Below are positions 24,739 to 33,020 of a DNA stretch of 64,000 nucleotides, one piece after another. Position 1 is the stretch's first letter, and every line of letters begins with the position of its first letter. The translations under genes were made by a program, and so were the position numbers. Under the pieces are notes generated by a model. That model made no database searches and was not told the DNA's origin. It worked only from the letters and a program-made list of their open reading frames with translations. The DNA comes from Aurantiacibacter gangjinensis (lineage in GTDB: Bacteria > Pseudomonadota > Alphaproteobacteria > Sphingomonadales > Sphingomonadaceae). The stretch is taken from positions 992,001 to 1,056,000 of the forward strand of contig NZ_CP018097.1 in the NCBI RefSeq assembly GCF_001886695.1, in the 5' to 3' direction.

Positions 24739-25503
24739 CTAGATCCCGCCGGGGGTGAAGTCGAAGCCTTCCTCGCCCAGCGCTTCGCACAGCGTATCGA
24801 CGGCGCTGGCCAGCACATCTTTGCTGGTGGAGCGGATTACGAAGTTGGCCCCGATGCGTCCTTCGCGGAAGAAGGGATAGCTGCCGATCTGGCAATCCTC
24901 ATGCGCCGCTTCGACTTCGCGCAAAATGTCGGCGATCTCGCTTTCGGGCGACCAGCAGCCGACTGTTTCGCTCAACAGTGGCGCACCGCCTTCCAGCGTG
25001 CCGGTAAGCGCGTCGAGCATCTGCGCGGTGATATGCGGCACGCCCGCCATCAGGTGAATGCTGCCATGACGAATGCCCGGCGCGCCTGACATGCGATTGG
25101 GGATCAGTTCCGCGCCTTCGGGCACCCGCGCCATGCGCAGCCGCGCCTCGGTCAGGCCGCCGGGTTTGTCCGCGTAATAGGCCTCAAGCATGGCACGCGC
25201 TTCGGGATGGATCACAACCTCGACGCCCAGCGCATTGGCAACGGCATCGACGGTGATGTCATCATGCGTCGGGCCGATGCCGCCGGTGGTGAAGACGTAG
25301 TCATAGGCATCGCGCAGCGCGAGGACGGCGTTGGCAATCGCGTCCATGTCGTCAGACACCACGCGTACTTCCGTCAGACGGATGCCCTGCACTTGCAGCC
25401 AGCTGGCGACTTGCGCAATGTTCTTGTCCGCCGTGCGGCCCGAAAGGATCTCGTCGCCGATCACCAGCATCCCGGCCGTCCAGACCTTGTCGCTATCGCT
25501 CAT
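24739..25503 (-). CDS. CinA N-domain/MoaB-like molybdopterin-binding protein
   Basis: Cytoplasmic protein of about 254 residues with one MoCF_biosynth domain: MLVIGDEILSGRTADKNIAQVASWL, then TTGGIGPTHDDITVDAVANALG, the two molybdopterin-binding loops. It then has a region PNRMSGAPGIRHGSIHLMAGVPH that matches CinA-type proteins, but the deamidase domain of full CinA is absent. Function in vivo is unclear. The ATG at 25503 fits the domain start. It follows the monooxygenase gene by 10 bases in one leftward unit. Confidence 0.82.
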   Translation of the reverse strand: MSDSDKVWTAGMLVIGDEILSGRTADKNIAQVASWLQVQGIRLTEVRVVSDDMDAIANAVLALRDAYDYVFTTGGIGPTHDDITVDAVANALGVEVVIHPEARAMLEAYYADKPGGLTEARLRMARVPEGAELIPNRMSGAPGIRHGSIHLMAGVPHITAQMLDALTGTLEGGAPLLSETVGCWSPESEIADILREVEAAHEDCQIGSYPFFREGRIGANFVIRSTSKDVLASAVDTLCEALGEEGFDFTPGGI

Positions 25504-25513
25504 CCGGCAGGGC

Positions 25514-27031
25514 TCATTCGGCAGCGATGGCCGTGTGGTCGGTATTGTCGTGGACCTTCGCCGGCGCCGCGCTGTCGTCCACGTGCAGCAGCCGCAGGAC
25601 GCCATCGCGCACGGGGCGCTGGCGGAAATCTTTTATGTCCGCGAGATAGTCATGCATCAGCGTCCATGGCCGTTCCTTGCCAACCTTCGGCATGAGATGG
25701 CGAGCCCGTTGGAGATAGCCGGAGGAATAGTCCCACGGCTCGACCGTTTCCGGCTCGTCCTCGGGCGCAAGCGGCGCCACGGCCACATTCGCTCCGGCCG
25801 CCTTCATGTCGTTCAGCACCTCGCAGGCATAGCGCGCATTGGTATCGGCGCGCAGCGTCCAGCTGGCATTGAGATAGCCGAACACGAAGCTGAGGTTCGG
25901 CAGGTTGGAGAACATCGTGCCGCGGTAGAAATAGTGGTCGGTGAAATCGACCGGCTCGCCATCCATCGAGACATCGACCTTGCCCGCGAGCGCCAGCTTC
26001 AGCCCGGTCGCCGTCACCACGATATCGGCAGGCAGGTGCTCGCCCGATGTCAGCTTCACGCCATCGGCATCGAAGCCCTCGATATGGTCGGTGACGATAT
26101 GCGCCTTGCCCGCCCGCATCGCCTTGTAGAAATCGCCATCGGGCACGAGGCACAGGCGCTGCTCCCACGGATTGTAAGGCGGCTCGAAATGCTTGGGGTC
26201 GTACAGCTCGCCCAGCGATCCGCGCGCCATGCCGCGCAGCTTGTCCGCCAGCTTCTCCGGCGCGCGGCGTGACAGGCCGAAAATGTAGGCGCGGAAGAGG
26301 ATGTTCTTGCGGCGGGTGAGCCAATAGGCGACCTTCTCGGGAAACCAGCGGCGGAAGCGATGGTCCCAGATGTCCTGCCGCGGACCCTTGCCCATCCATG
26401 TCGGCGTGCGCTGCAACATGGTGACGCTTTCGGCCTTTTCCGCCATGCTGGGCACCAGCGTGATCGCCGTCGCGCCGGAGCCGATGACCACCACCTTCTT
26501 GCCCTCGTAATCGAGATCCTCAGGCCAGAATTGCGGATGGATCACCTGCCCGCCGAACTTGTCCAAGTCGGGCAGGTTCGCATCATGCGGATTGTCGTAA
26601 TCGTAATAGCCACTGCCGAGATACAGCCAGCGCGCGGTAAGGGTCTCGGTCGCGCCGTCTGGCAGACGGCTGGTGATCGTCCAGCGGGCGGTGGCACTGT
26701 CCCAGTCCGCGCTCTGCACCGTGCGGCTGAAGCGCATGTGTTCGCGAATGCCGCGCTCATCCACCACGCGGTTGAGATATTCGAGGATGGCCGGACCATC
26801 GGCGATGGCATCGTCGTGCTTCCAGGGTTCGAAAATGAACCCCAGCGTGTGCATGTCGCTGTCGGAACGGACGCCGGGATAGCGGAACAAGTCCCACGTG
26901 CCGCCCAGCTGGTCGCGCCGGTCGAGGATCGTGAAGCTGCGATCCGGGCACATCATTTTCATGTGACCTGCCATGGAGATGCCGGAAAGGCCGGCACCGA
27001 TTATCAGGACATCTGTATCTGGCTGGGTCAT
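25514..27031 (-). CDS. FAD-dependent Baeyer-Villiger-type monooxygenase
   Basis: Flavoprotein of 505 residues. The FAD dinucleotide fold is GAGLSGISMAGHM (12-24), and a second NADPH-binding fold is VVVIGSGATAITLVP. Between them KFGGQVIHPQFWP matches the Baeyer-Villiger fingerprint FxGxxxHxxxWP. The reaction is insertion of oxygen next to a ketone, or N/S oxidation; substrate unknown. DYDNPHDANLPDLD and DIVVTATGLKL are typical of the family. It lies between folD and the CinA-like gene, all leftward. Confidence 0.88.
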   Translation of the reverse strand: MTQPDTDVLIIGAGLSGISMAGHMKMMCPDRSFTILDRRDQLGGTWDLFRYPGVRSDSDMHTLGFIFEPWKHDDAIADGPAILEYLNRVVDERGIREHMRFSRTVQSADWDSATARWTITSRLPDGATETLTARWLYLGSGYYDYDNPHDANLPDLDKFGGQVIHPQFWPEDLDYEGKKVVVIGSGATAITLVPSMAEKAESVTMLQRTPTWMGKGPRQDIWDHRFRRWFPEKVAYWLTRRKNILFRAYIFGLSRRAPEKLADKLRGMARGSLGELYDPKHFEPPYNPWEQRLCLVPDGDFYKAMRAGKAHIVTDHIEGFDADGVKLTSGEHLPADIVVTATGLKLALAGKVDVSMDGEPVDFTDHYFYRGTMFSNLPNLSFVFGYLNASWTLRADTNARYACEVLNDMKAAGANVAVAPLAPEDEPETVEPWDYSSGYLQRARHLMPKVGKERPWTLMHDYLADIKDFRQRPVRDGVLRLLHVDDSAAPAKVHDNTDHTAIAAE

Positions 27032-27054
27032 GCTTATGGCTCTTATCGTCGAAA

Positions 27055-27993
27055 TCAGTTCGGGCGCGCACCCGATCCTGTCAGCATAGCACGCTCTTCG
27101 CGGTCCATGCCATGATTGCTTACATTAGTGTCGATACCGTAGGCGGCGCGCGCGGCTTTCACCGTGTTCGACAGCAGGCAGGCGATGGTCATGGGGCCGA
27201 CACCGCCGGGCACGGGTGTGACGGCGGCGGCGTGCTGCACTTCGTCGAAAGCGACATCGCCGACCAGCCGGTCCTTGCCGTTCTCACCGGCGACGCGGGT
27301 GATGCCGACATCGATGATGATCGCGCCGTCCTTCACCCAGTGGCCTTTGACGAGACGCGGCGCCCCTGCGGCGGCGACGATGATATCCGCCTGCCGGCAA
27401 ATCTCGGCCAGACCTTCGGTGTAGATATGCGTGACGGTGACGGTCGCCTCCGCATCCAGCAGCAGGTTCGCCACAGGCTTGCCGACGATGTTGGACTTGC
27501 CGATGACAACCACATCCTTGCCGGTGAAATCGTCCACCACCGTCGCCAGCAGCTTCATCACGCCCAGCGGAGTGCAGGGCACGATGCCGCCCGTGCCGGT
27601 GGACAGGCGTCCGACATTGACGGGATGGAAGCCGTCCACATCCTTTTCCGGAACGATTGCGCCCAGCACCTTGCCGGTGTCGATATGCTCGGGAAGCGGC
27701 ACCTGGCACAATATGCCGTGCACTTCCGGGTCTGCATTGAGGCGCGCGATGAGCGTCAGCAGCGCGTCCTGCGTGGTACTGGCAGGCAGGGTATGCTTGG
27801 AGGAGCGGATGCCGACGCGCTCGCACGCGGCGATCTTGCGCCGGACGTAAATCTCGCTTGCGGGATCGTCTCCAACAAGGATCACTGTCAGGCCGGGCGC
27901 GGCATGTCCCGCGGCGACCAGATCGTCCACCGCCGCCTTCGTTTCTTCGTCCAGTTGCCGCGCAATCGCGCGCCCATCGATCAAATCGGCCAT
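27055..27993 (-). CDS. folD: Methylenetetrahydrofolate dehydrogenase/cyclohydrolase
   Basis: Bifunctional one-carbon enzyme: oxidises 5,10-methylene-THF with NADP and hydrolyses the product to 10-formyl-THF; cytoplasmic. It has about 312 residues. Signatures are ASEIYVRRKIAACERVGI (with the catalytic Lys), ILCQVPLPEHID, EKDVDGFHPVN, PCTPLGVMKLL, VIGKSNIVGKPVANLLL and TPVPGGVGPMT. The tail beyond residue 290 is slightly longer than usual. ATG 27993 begins MADLIDGRAIA, the normal FolD start. Confidence 0.96.
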   Translation of the reverse strand: MADLIDGRAIARQLDEETKAAVDDLVAAGHAAPGLTVILVGDDPASEIYVRRKIAACERVGIRSSKHTLPASTTQDALLTLIARLNADPEVHGILCQVPLPEHIDTGKVLGAIVPEKDVDGFHPVNVGRLSTGTGGIVPCTPLGVMKLLATVVDDFTGKDVVVIGKSNIVGKPVANLLLDAEATVTVTHIYTEGLAEICRQADIIVAAAGAPRLVKGHWVKDGAIIIDVGITRVAGENGKDRLVGDVAFDEVQHAAAVTPVPGGVGPMTIACLLSNTVKAARAAYGIDTNVSNHGMDREERAMLTGSGARPN

Positions 27994-28123
27994 GCCGTTT
28001 GCTGCTCCCGCTTGCTGGGCTTTGCACATAAGCGCCGGCGCTGCCGATTGCACCCCTCTATCAGCGAGTCGGTTCGGCGCTTGGGGCTTGCGCTGCATGC
28101 AGGCACTGCGGCATGGAGACGCC

Positions 28124-29041
28124 ATGGTGTCGCGCTTTCTCATCCTTTTCGCTGCCCTGCTGCTGCCCGCACAGGCTCTTGCACAAGCTTCTGAGGCGGA
28201 GGAGCTGGAGGGAAGCTGGGCGCTTCGCATCGACGATGCGACGATCTTCGTTTTCACGCTGGACCGGCTGGATGACGGGCGCTGGCAAGGCCAGTGGATG
28301 CGGCCCGAGCGCATCAACAGCAATGGCTGGATATTCCGCGAGATGGAGGGCGCCCAGCTGGTGCGCGCGGTGCGCACGGCGGAACGTGACGGGGTGGTGC
28401 AATTGGTCTTCACCGGCCCGCTTGGCGATGGGCGCAACGATGTGCTGCGCTTCCGCCAGACGGGCACGAACCAGGCAGAGCTGACTTATGTCGGCGTGCC
28501 GACCGATCCCTATCCCTTGATCCGCGTGCCCGGTTCGCAGCAACTGGGTCCATTCGACGAAATTCGCATTTACGACCGTGACAATGCGGTGACGGAAGCC
28601 GACTACACCCCCGACGCCGAGAGCGCGCCTGATGACGCCGCTGACGTCGCCGACGACGCGCGGTCTTCGGAACAGATGGAGGCAGAGGCGGACAGTGTGG
28701 ATGAAGAGGCACAGGCGGACAGTGTGGATGAACAAGCCGCGCCGCCAGAGCTTGCACAAGACGAGACGCTGATCGGCGAAGACTTCCTTGAGGATCTCGA
28801 CAATGCTCCCCTCTCGGAAAGCGATGCGCCATCGACAGAGGCAGAGATTGCCCGCGCCTGCACCGATATCGACCGTGATAATCCGCCGGACGCCGACGGG
28901 CTTTCCGCGCTTTGGGGCGATGATTACGAGTCCATCGGCACCGGTCTCGACATCCGCGAGTATCGCATGGACAATGGCGATATCGCCCGCATCACGCTGC
29001 TTGATGATCGCATTTATGTGAACAGTTGCGGCGAGGAGTGA
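28124..29041 (+). CDS. Exported acidic protein, unknown
   Basis: Protein of 305 residues with a clear signal peptide (VSRFLILFAALLLPAQALAQ). After it comes a beta-rich domain (about 22-150, EELEGSWALRIDDATIFVFTLDRL), then a very acidic low-complexity linker (about 160-240) carrying two copies of a QADSVDE-like unit, and a C-terminal domain ending with YVNSCGEE. The acidic linker comes from a 20-base direct repeat with 27-base period at 28686-28732. No family is recognised. The ATG 28124 has GGAG upstream. The TonB receptor gene follows after about 60 bases, so the two may be co-expressed. Confidence 0.6.
   Translation: MVSRFLILFAALLLPAQALAQASEAEELEGSWALRIDDATIFVFTLDRLDDGRWQGQWMRPERINSNGWIFREMEGAQLVRAVRTAERDGVVQLVFTGPLGDGRNDVLRFRQTGTNQAELTYVGVPTDPYPLIRVPGSQQLGPFDEIRIYDRDNAVTEADYTPDAESAPDDAADVADDARSSEQMEAEADSVDEEAQADSVDEQAAPPELAQDETLIGEDFLEDLDNAPLSESDAPSTEAEIARACTDIDRDNPPDADGLSALWGDDYESIGTGLDIREYRMDNGDIARITLLDDRIYVNSCGEE
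28686..28732 (+). repeat. 20-base direct repeat, period 27, within the acidic protein
   Basis: AGGCGGACAGTGTGGATGAA occurs at 28686-28705 and again at 28713-28732, in frame, encoding repeated ADSVDE units. A site of probable slip-strand length change. Confidence 0.8.
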
Positions 29042-29100
29042 CGGCCTCGCGGCTTTGCGCTATCGCGCGCCGCGCCCCTTCCAGCCGGACACCGAATCCA

Positions 29101-31118
29101 TGAAATCGACCGTTTCCCTCGGCGTGTTATTCGCCATCCTGGCAGCGCCCGCCTCCGCGCAAGAGGTGGACGCATCCGATGAAGCGGACAATACAATCAT
29201 CGTGCTGGGCGAAGGACTGCCTGAAACGCCCGCCGCGCCAGCCTATTCGACCGTCACCATCGACCGCGACCAGATCGTCACCGTCGCGTCGGGCCGGCTG
29301 GAGGACGTTCTGGCGAATGTCGCGGGCTTCCAGCAGTTCCGTCGCTCGGACAGTCGCTCTGCCAACCCTTCCGCGCAGGGTGCGACGCTCAGGGCGCTGG
29401 GCGGCAATGCCACCAGCCGCGCGCTTGTGCTGCTCGATGGCGTGCCGCTGTCAGATCCGTTTTTCGGCTACATCCCCTTCAGCGCGGTCGACCCGTACCA
29501 GCTTTCCAGCATCCGCGTGACGCGCGGCGGCGGGTCCGGTCCGTTCGGGGCAGGCGCGCTGGCGGGCACGATCCGCATGGAAAGCGCCGACGCCGCGACG
29601 CTTGGCGGTGTGTCGGCATCCGCCCTGGTGAACGATCGCGGCGGTACGGAACTCTCCGCCACGCTCGCTCCCGAAATCGGCAATGGCTTTGCGGTGGTGG
29701 GCGGCCGATGGGACCGCGGGCAGGGCTTCTTCACCACGCGCGAGGAAGACCGCGTGCCCGCCACTGCGCGGGCCGGATACGACAGCTGGTACGTAAGCGG
29801 CCGCGTGGTCCAGCCGCTAGGCCGAGACCTGGAACTGCAAGCGCGCGCTGCTGCGTGGAATGACGAGCGTACGCTTCGCTTCGAGGAAGCAGACAATTCC
29901 ATCGAAGGGCAGGATGTCTCGCTGCGCCTCGTTTCGCGCGGCGATTGGCAGGTGGATGCGCTGGCCTATGGCCAATGGCGCAATTTCACCAATGTCGTCA
30001 TTTCCTCCACCCGCTTTACGCGCGTGCTGGACCAGAAGGATACACCCGCCAGCGGGCTGGGCGGCAGGCTCGAAATACGTCCTCCCGTCGGCGAGGATCA
30101 TACGCTGCGGATCGGCGCGGATTATCGCCGCAGCGAGGGAGAGCTGTTCGAGGACAGCTTTTCCGCCTTCAGCGGCGCGCTGCGCGAAAACCGATTTGCC
30201 GGCGGGGTGACGAGCGATCTGGGCTTCTATGTCGAGAATGACTGGCAGGCGGGCGCGCTGACCCTGACAGGCGGCCTGCGCGCGGATCGCTACACGATTT
30301 CGGACGGGTTCTATCGCGCACTGGCGCCCGATGGCGCGGTCATCAGTGGTGACAGTTTCGCCGACCGCGCCGATTGGGAAGCGACCTGGCGCGCAGGCGC
30401 GCTGTTCGCGGCCAGCGATACGGTCACGCTACGCGCTGCGGCCTATTCCGGGTTCCGGCTGCCGACACTGAACGAACTCTACCGGCCATTTGTGGTCTTT
30501 CCGGTGGTGACGCAGGCCAATGCGTCGCTCGAGCCGGAGCGGCTGGAAGGCTTCGAGATCGGCGTGGACCTCGCACCCGCAGCGGGCGTAGCGGTGAGTG
30601 CCACCCTGTTCGATAACCGTGTCGAGGGCGCGATCGCCAATGTGACGCTGGAGCCGAACCTGCGCCAGCGCCGCAATCTCGATGCCATCGACGCACAGGG
30701 GCTGGAACTGGCGGCGGCTGTCGATCGCGGTCCTGTCAGCTTGAACGGCACCATGGTGCTGACCGACGCAGAGGTGGTCGGCACGGGCTTTGCCGCCCCG
30801 CTCGATGGCAATCGTCCGCCGCAGACGCCCGAATTCGCCGCTAGCGTGACGGCGGCTTACCGGATTGCCGCCGATGCGCAGATCAGCGCAACGCTCCGCC
30901 ATGTCGGCGCGCAGTTCGAAGGCGATCGGGAAAACGATGTCCTGCCTGCCGCAACCACGCTCGACCTCTTCGGCGAAGCAAGGCTGATCGACCGATTGTC
31001 GCTAGTCGCGCGGGTAGAGAACCTGTTCGATGAGGAAATCGTCACCCGCAACCAGGGCGGCTCCATCGATATCGGCACACCGCGCACGATATGGCTTGGC
31101 GTTCGCTGGGGCTATTGA
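29101..31118 (+). CDS. TonB-dependent outer-membrane receptor
   Basis: Outer-membrane transporter of 672 residues. Signal peptide (about 1-21, cut near ASA-Q), then a plug with LVLLDGVPLSDPFFGYIPFSAVDPYQLSSIRVTRGG (plug motif) and a 22-strand barrel ending with aromatic WLGVRWGY. The plug and modest length resemble BtuB/siderophore-type receptors, so cobalamin or an iron chelate is possible; no partner import genes are present to decide. A short weak hairpin with TTTT follows the stop. Confidence 0.85.
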
Positions 31119-31152
31119 TCGCTCGGCAAGCGAGCCGTTTTGAGGCAGCCTG

Positions 31153-31419
31153 CTATCCCTTGCCGCGCTGACCGGGAATGCGCGCCAGCTTCTTGTCCTT
31201 CTTCGAGCTTTTCCTGGCCTTCGCACCCGGTTCTCCGGCCTTTGCCGACCGCTTGAGCGCCTTCTTCTCGCTTTTCAGATCGAGCACAGCTTCCGCAAGG
31301 CGCCTCACCGAGGCCGCGCGCGGACGGAAATCGCGCGCAAGCACGCCCTTGGCGAGCGCCTTTAGCGAAAGCGCATCCTGATCGACCTCATCGTCGTTTT
31401 CGAAATCGGAATTGGACAT
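31153..31419 (-). CDS. Small lysine-rich protein
   Basis: Protein of 88 residues: an acidic N-terminus, a helical middle (LSLKALAKGVLARDFRPRAASVRRLAEAVLDLKSEKKAL) and a strongly basic tail (KARKSSKKDKKLARIPGQRGKG). No membrane segment or signal. The basic tail suggests nucleic-acid or polyphosphate binding, which is tempting because ppx and ppk are next door, but that is inference. I recognise no named family. It is the third leftward gene of the ppk-ppx-orf group, about 107 bases after ppx. Confidence 0.6.
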   Translation of the reverse strand: MSNSDFENDDEVDQDALSLKALAKGVLARDFRPRAASVRRLAEAVLDLKSEKKALKRSAKAGEPGAKARKSSKKDKKLARIPGQRGKG

Positions 31420-31526
31420 CTTTACAAACCCTGTGCTGGCGCGGATTTGCTTTGCAAAGCCATCCGCCGCAAGCGCTTGCGCTGCGTGTCACAAAATCCT
31501 TCGCGGGTGAAGAGGCACAGCCCGCC

Positions 31527-33020
31527 TCAGGCTTCGACAATCGCCTCGCATCCCAGCCACGCGGCGAGTTTTGCAAGGTCGGTCTCAACCTGCTCGGACA
31601 GGAGCTGCGAGCGTCCCGGTTCGATCCAGAGGCGCAGCGTATCCCCCTCGCGTGTCAGCTTGCTGGAGAGAAGCGACACGCGCGAGCCCGCGCCAACGCG
31701 CCGGCACAGACGGAATGCAAGGCCCCATGCAGATGCCGCGTGCAGATCCTGCTCACTTGCCAGCGGCAGATGTGCCTCGACGATTTCGGGTTTGCCGTGC
31801 GCCCCGCGCAGTGCGGCGGCGATCATGACGCGGCCACGATGGTCCAGCCCCAGCCAGCGCTTGTCGAGCGCCCAGTCGACCGAATGTTTGAGGCGCATAT
31901 TCGGCTCAAGCCGCCACTGGGCCATCCCCAGCATCGTCGCCGCCAACCGCAACCGTTCATTGCCCCGCCCCGAAGCGAGGCCGCGTGTAACATCCGACGT
32001 CCAGCCGGCGATGCGCGTCGCGTGGGTCTGCGGCCCGCCGCGCGGCTCGGTGAAATGGGCGACCGCCGTCAGCAGCGGATCGAGCTGCCCCGCAGGTTTC
32101 GACAGATCGCGATAGAGCAGCCCTTCGCGAATGCCCCAGGATGAAAACACCACGCCGTCCGGCCTCAGGGTTTCGAGCACCGGGCGCAGCATGGCCGCCG
32201 CATCGGGAAGGCCCGCCGCGCGGCTCTCGGTAATGCCGGCTATGTTCGATAGCGCCTCCGGATCGGCGTCTGTCAATTGTGCGGCGAACTGGTCGGCCTC
32301 CTCGACGGTGAGGCAGAAAGCATGCGGATCGGTGAGCGGGTAGCCGGTCTTGTGCATTGCGTAGGCTGCCAGCGCCCGCCATGTCCCGCCGACGAGGTAA
32401 AGCGGGCCGGGATGCGCCTCCGCCCAGTCGGCCGCCTGCAATTCCGCTCGCACTGCATCTTCGAACGCGTCGATGCCCTTGGCGCGCAGGGCCGGCAGGC
32501 GCAAAGTGCCGAGCGGCAGGCTCACGCCGTGGGAGCAGGCATTGTCGGCAATCGCCACAAGCTCGAGGCTGCCGCCGCCCATATCGGCCACCACGCCTTC
32601 CGTATTCGGAAATGCGCCGATCACGCCATGGGCGGAGGTGATCGCTTCCTGCTCGCCGGAAAGCACCTCGATATCGAGCCCGAGTTCGCGCACCATGGCG
32701 ACGAACTCCTCCGCATTTTCCGCATCGCGCGCAGCGGCGGTCGCCACGGTGCGCACATCGCTGATCTCCAGATCCTTGAGGATGTATTTGAAGCGCCGAA
32801 GCCCGCGCATGGCGATATCGATCGCTTCCTGCGGGATGCGACCGGTCGTGGCGAGGTCGCGGCCCAAGCGCGCCGTCACCTTCTCGTTCAGCCAGATCGT
32901 GGGCGCGCGCGAGGGGGCGGAGTAGACGACGAGGCGCACCGTATTCGACCCGATATCGATCACGGCCCGCTCGGCGCGGTCGGCAGGGCGCGTGCGGGTG
33001 ACCGAAAAGCCGGGCTTCAA
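31527..33020 (-). CDS. ppx: Exopolyphosphatase (Ppx/GppA family)
   Basis: Removes terminal phosphate from polyphosphate, or converts pppGpp to ppGpp in GppA-like members; cytoplasmic. It has 497 residues. The sugar-kinase/Hsp70-type fold is seen in RAVIDIGSNTVRLVVY, TVATAAARDAENAEEF and VADMGGGSLELVAI, followed by a C-terminal HD-type region (RMLGMAQWRLEPNMRLKHSVDWAL). The start overlaps the ppk stop by four bases (ATGA at 33017-33020), so synthesis and degradation of polyphosphate are translationally coupled. Confidence 0.93.
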   Translation of the reverse strand: MKPGFSVTRTRPADRAERAVIDIGSNTVRLVVYSAPSRAPTIWLNEKVTARLGRDLATTGRIPQEAIDIAMRGLRRFKYILKDLEISDVRTVATAAARDAENAEEFVAMVRELGLDIEVLSGEQEAITSAHGVIGAFPNTEGVVADMGGGSLELVAIADNACSHGVSLPLGTLRLPALRAKGIDAFEDAVRAELQAADWAEAHPGPLYLVGGTWRALAAYAMHKTGYPLTDPHAFCLTVEEADQFAAQLTDADPEALSNIAGITESRAAGLPDAAAMLRPVLETLRPDGVVFSSWGIREGLLYRDLSKPAGQLDPLLTAVAHFTEPRGGPQTHATRIAGWTSDVTRGLASGRGNERLRLAATMLGMAQWRLEPNMRLKHSVDWALDKRWLGLDHRGRVMIAAALRGAHGKPEIVEAHLPLASEQDLHAASAWGLAFRLCRRVGAGSRVSLLSSKLTREGDTLRLWIEPGRSQLLSEQVETDLAKLAAWLGCEAIVEA

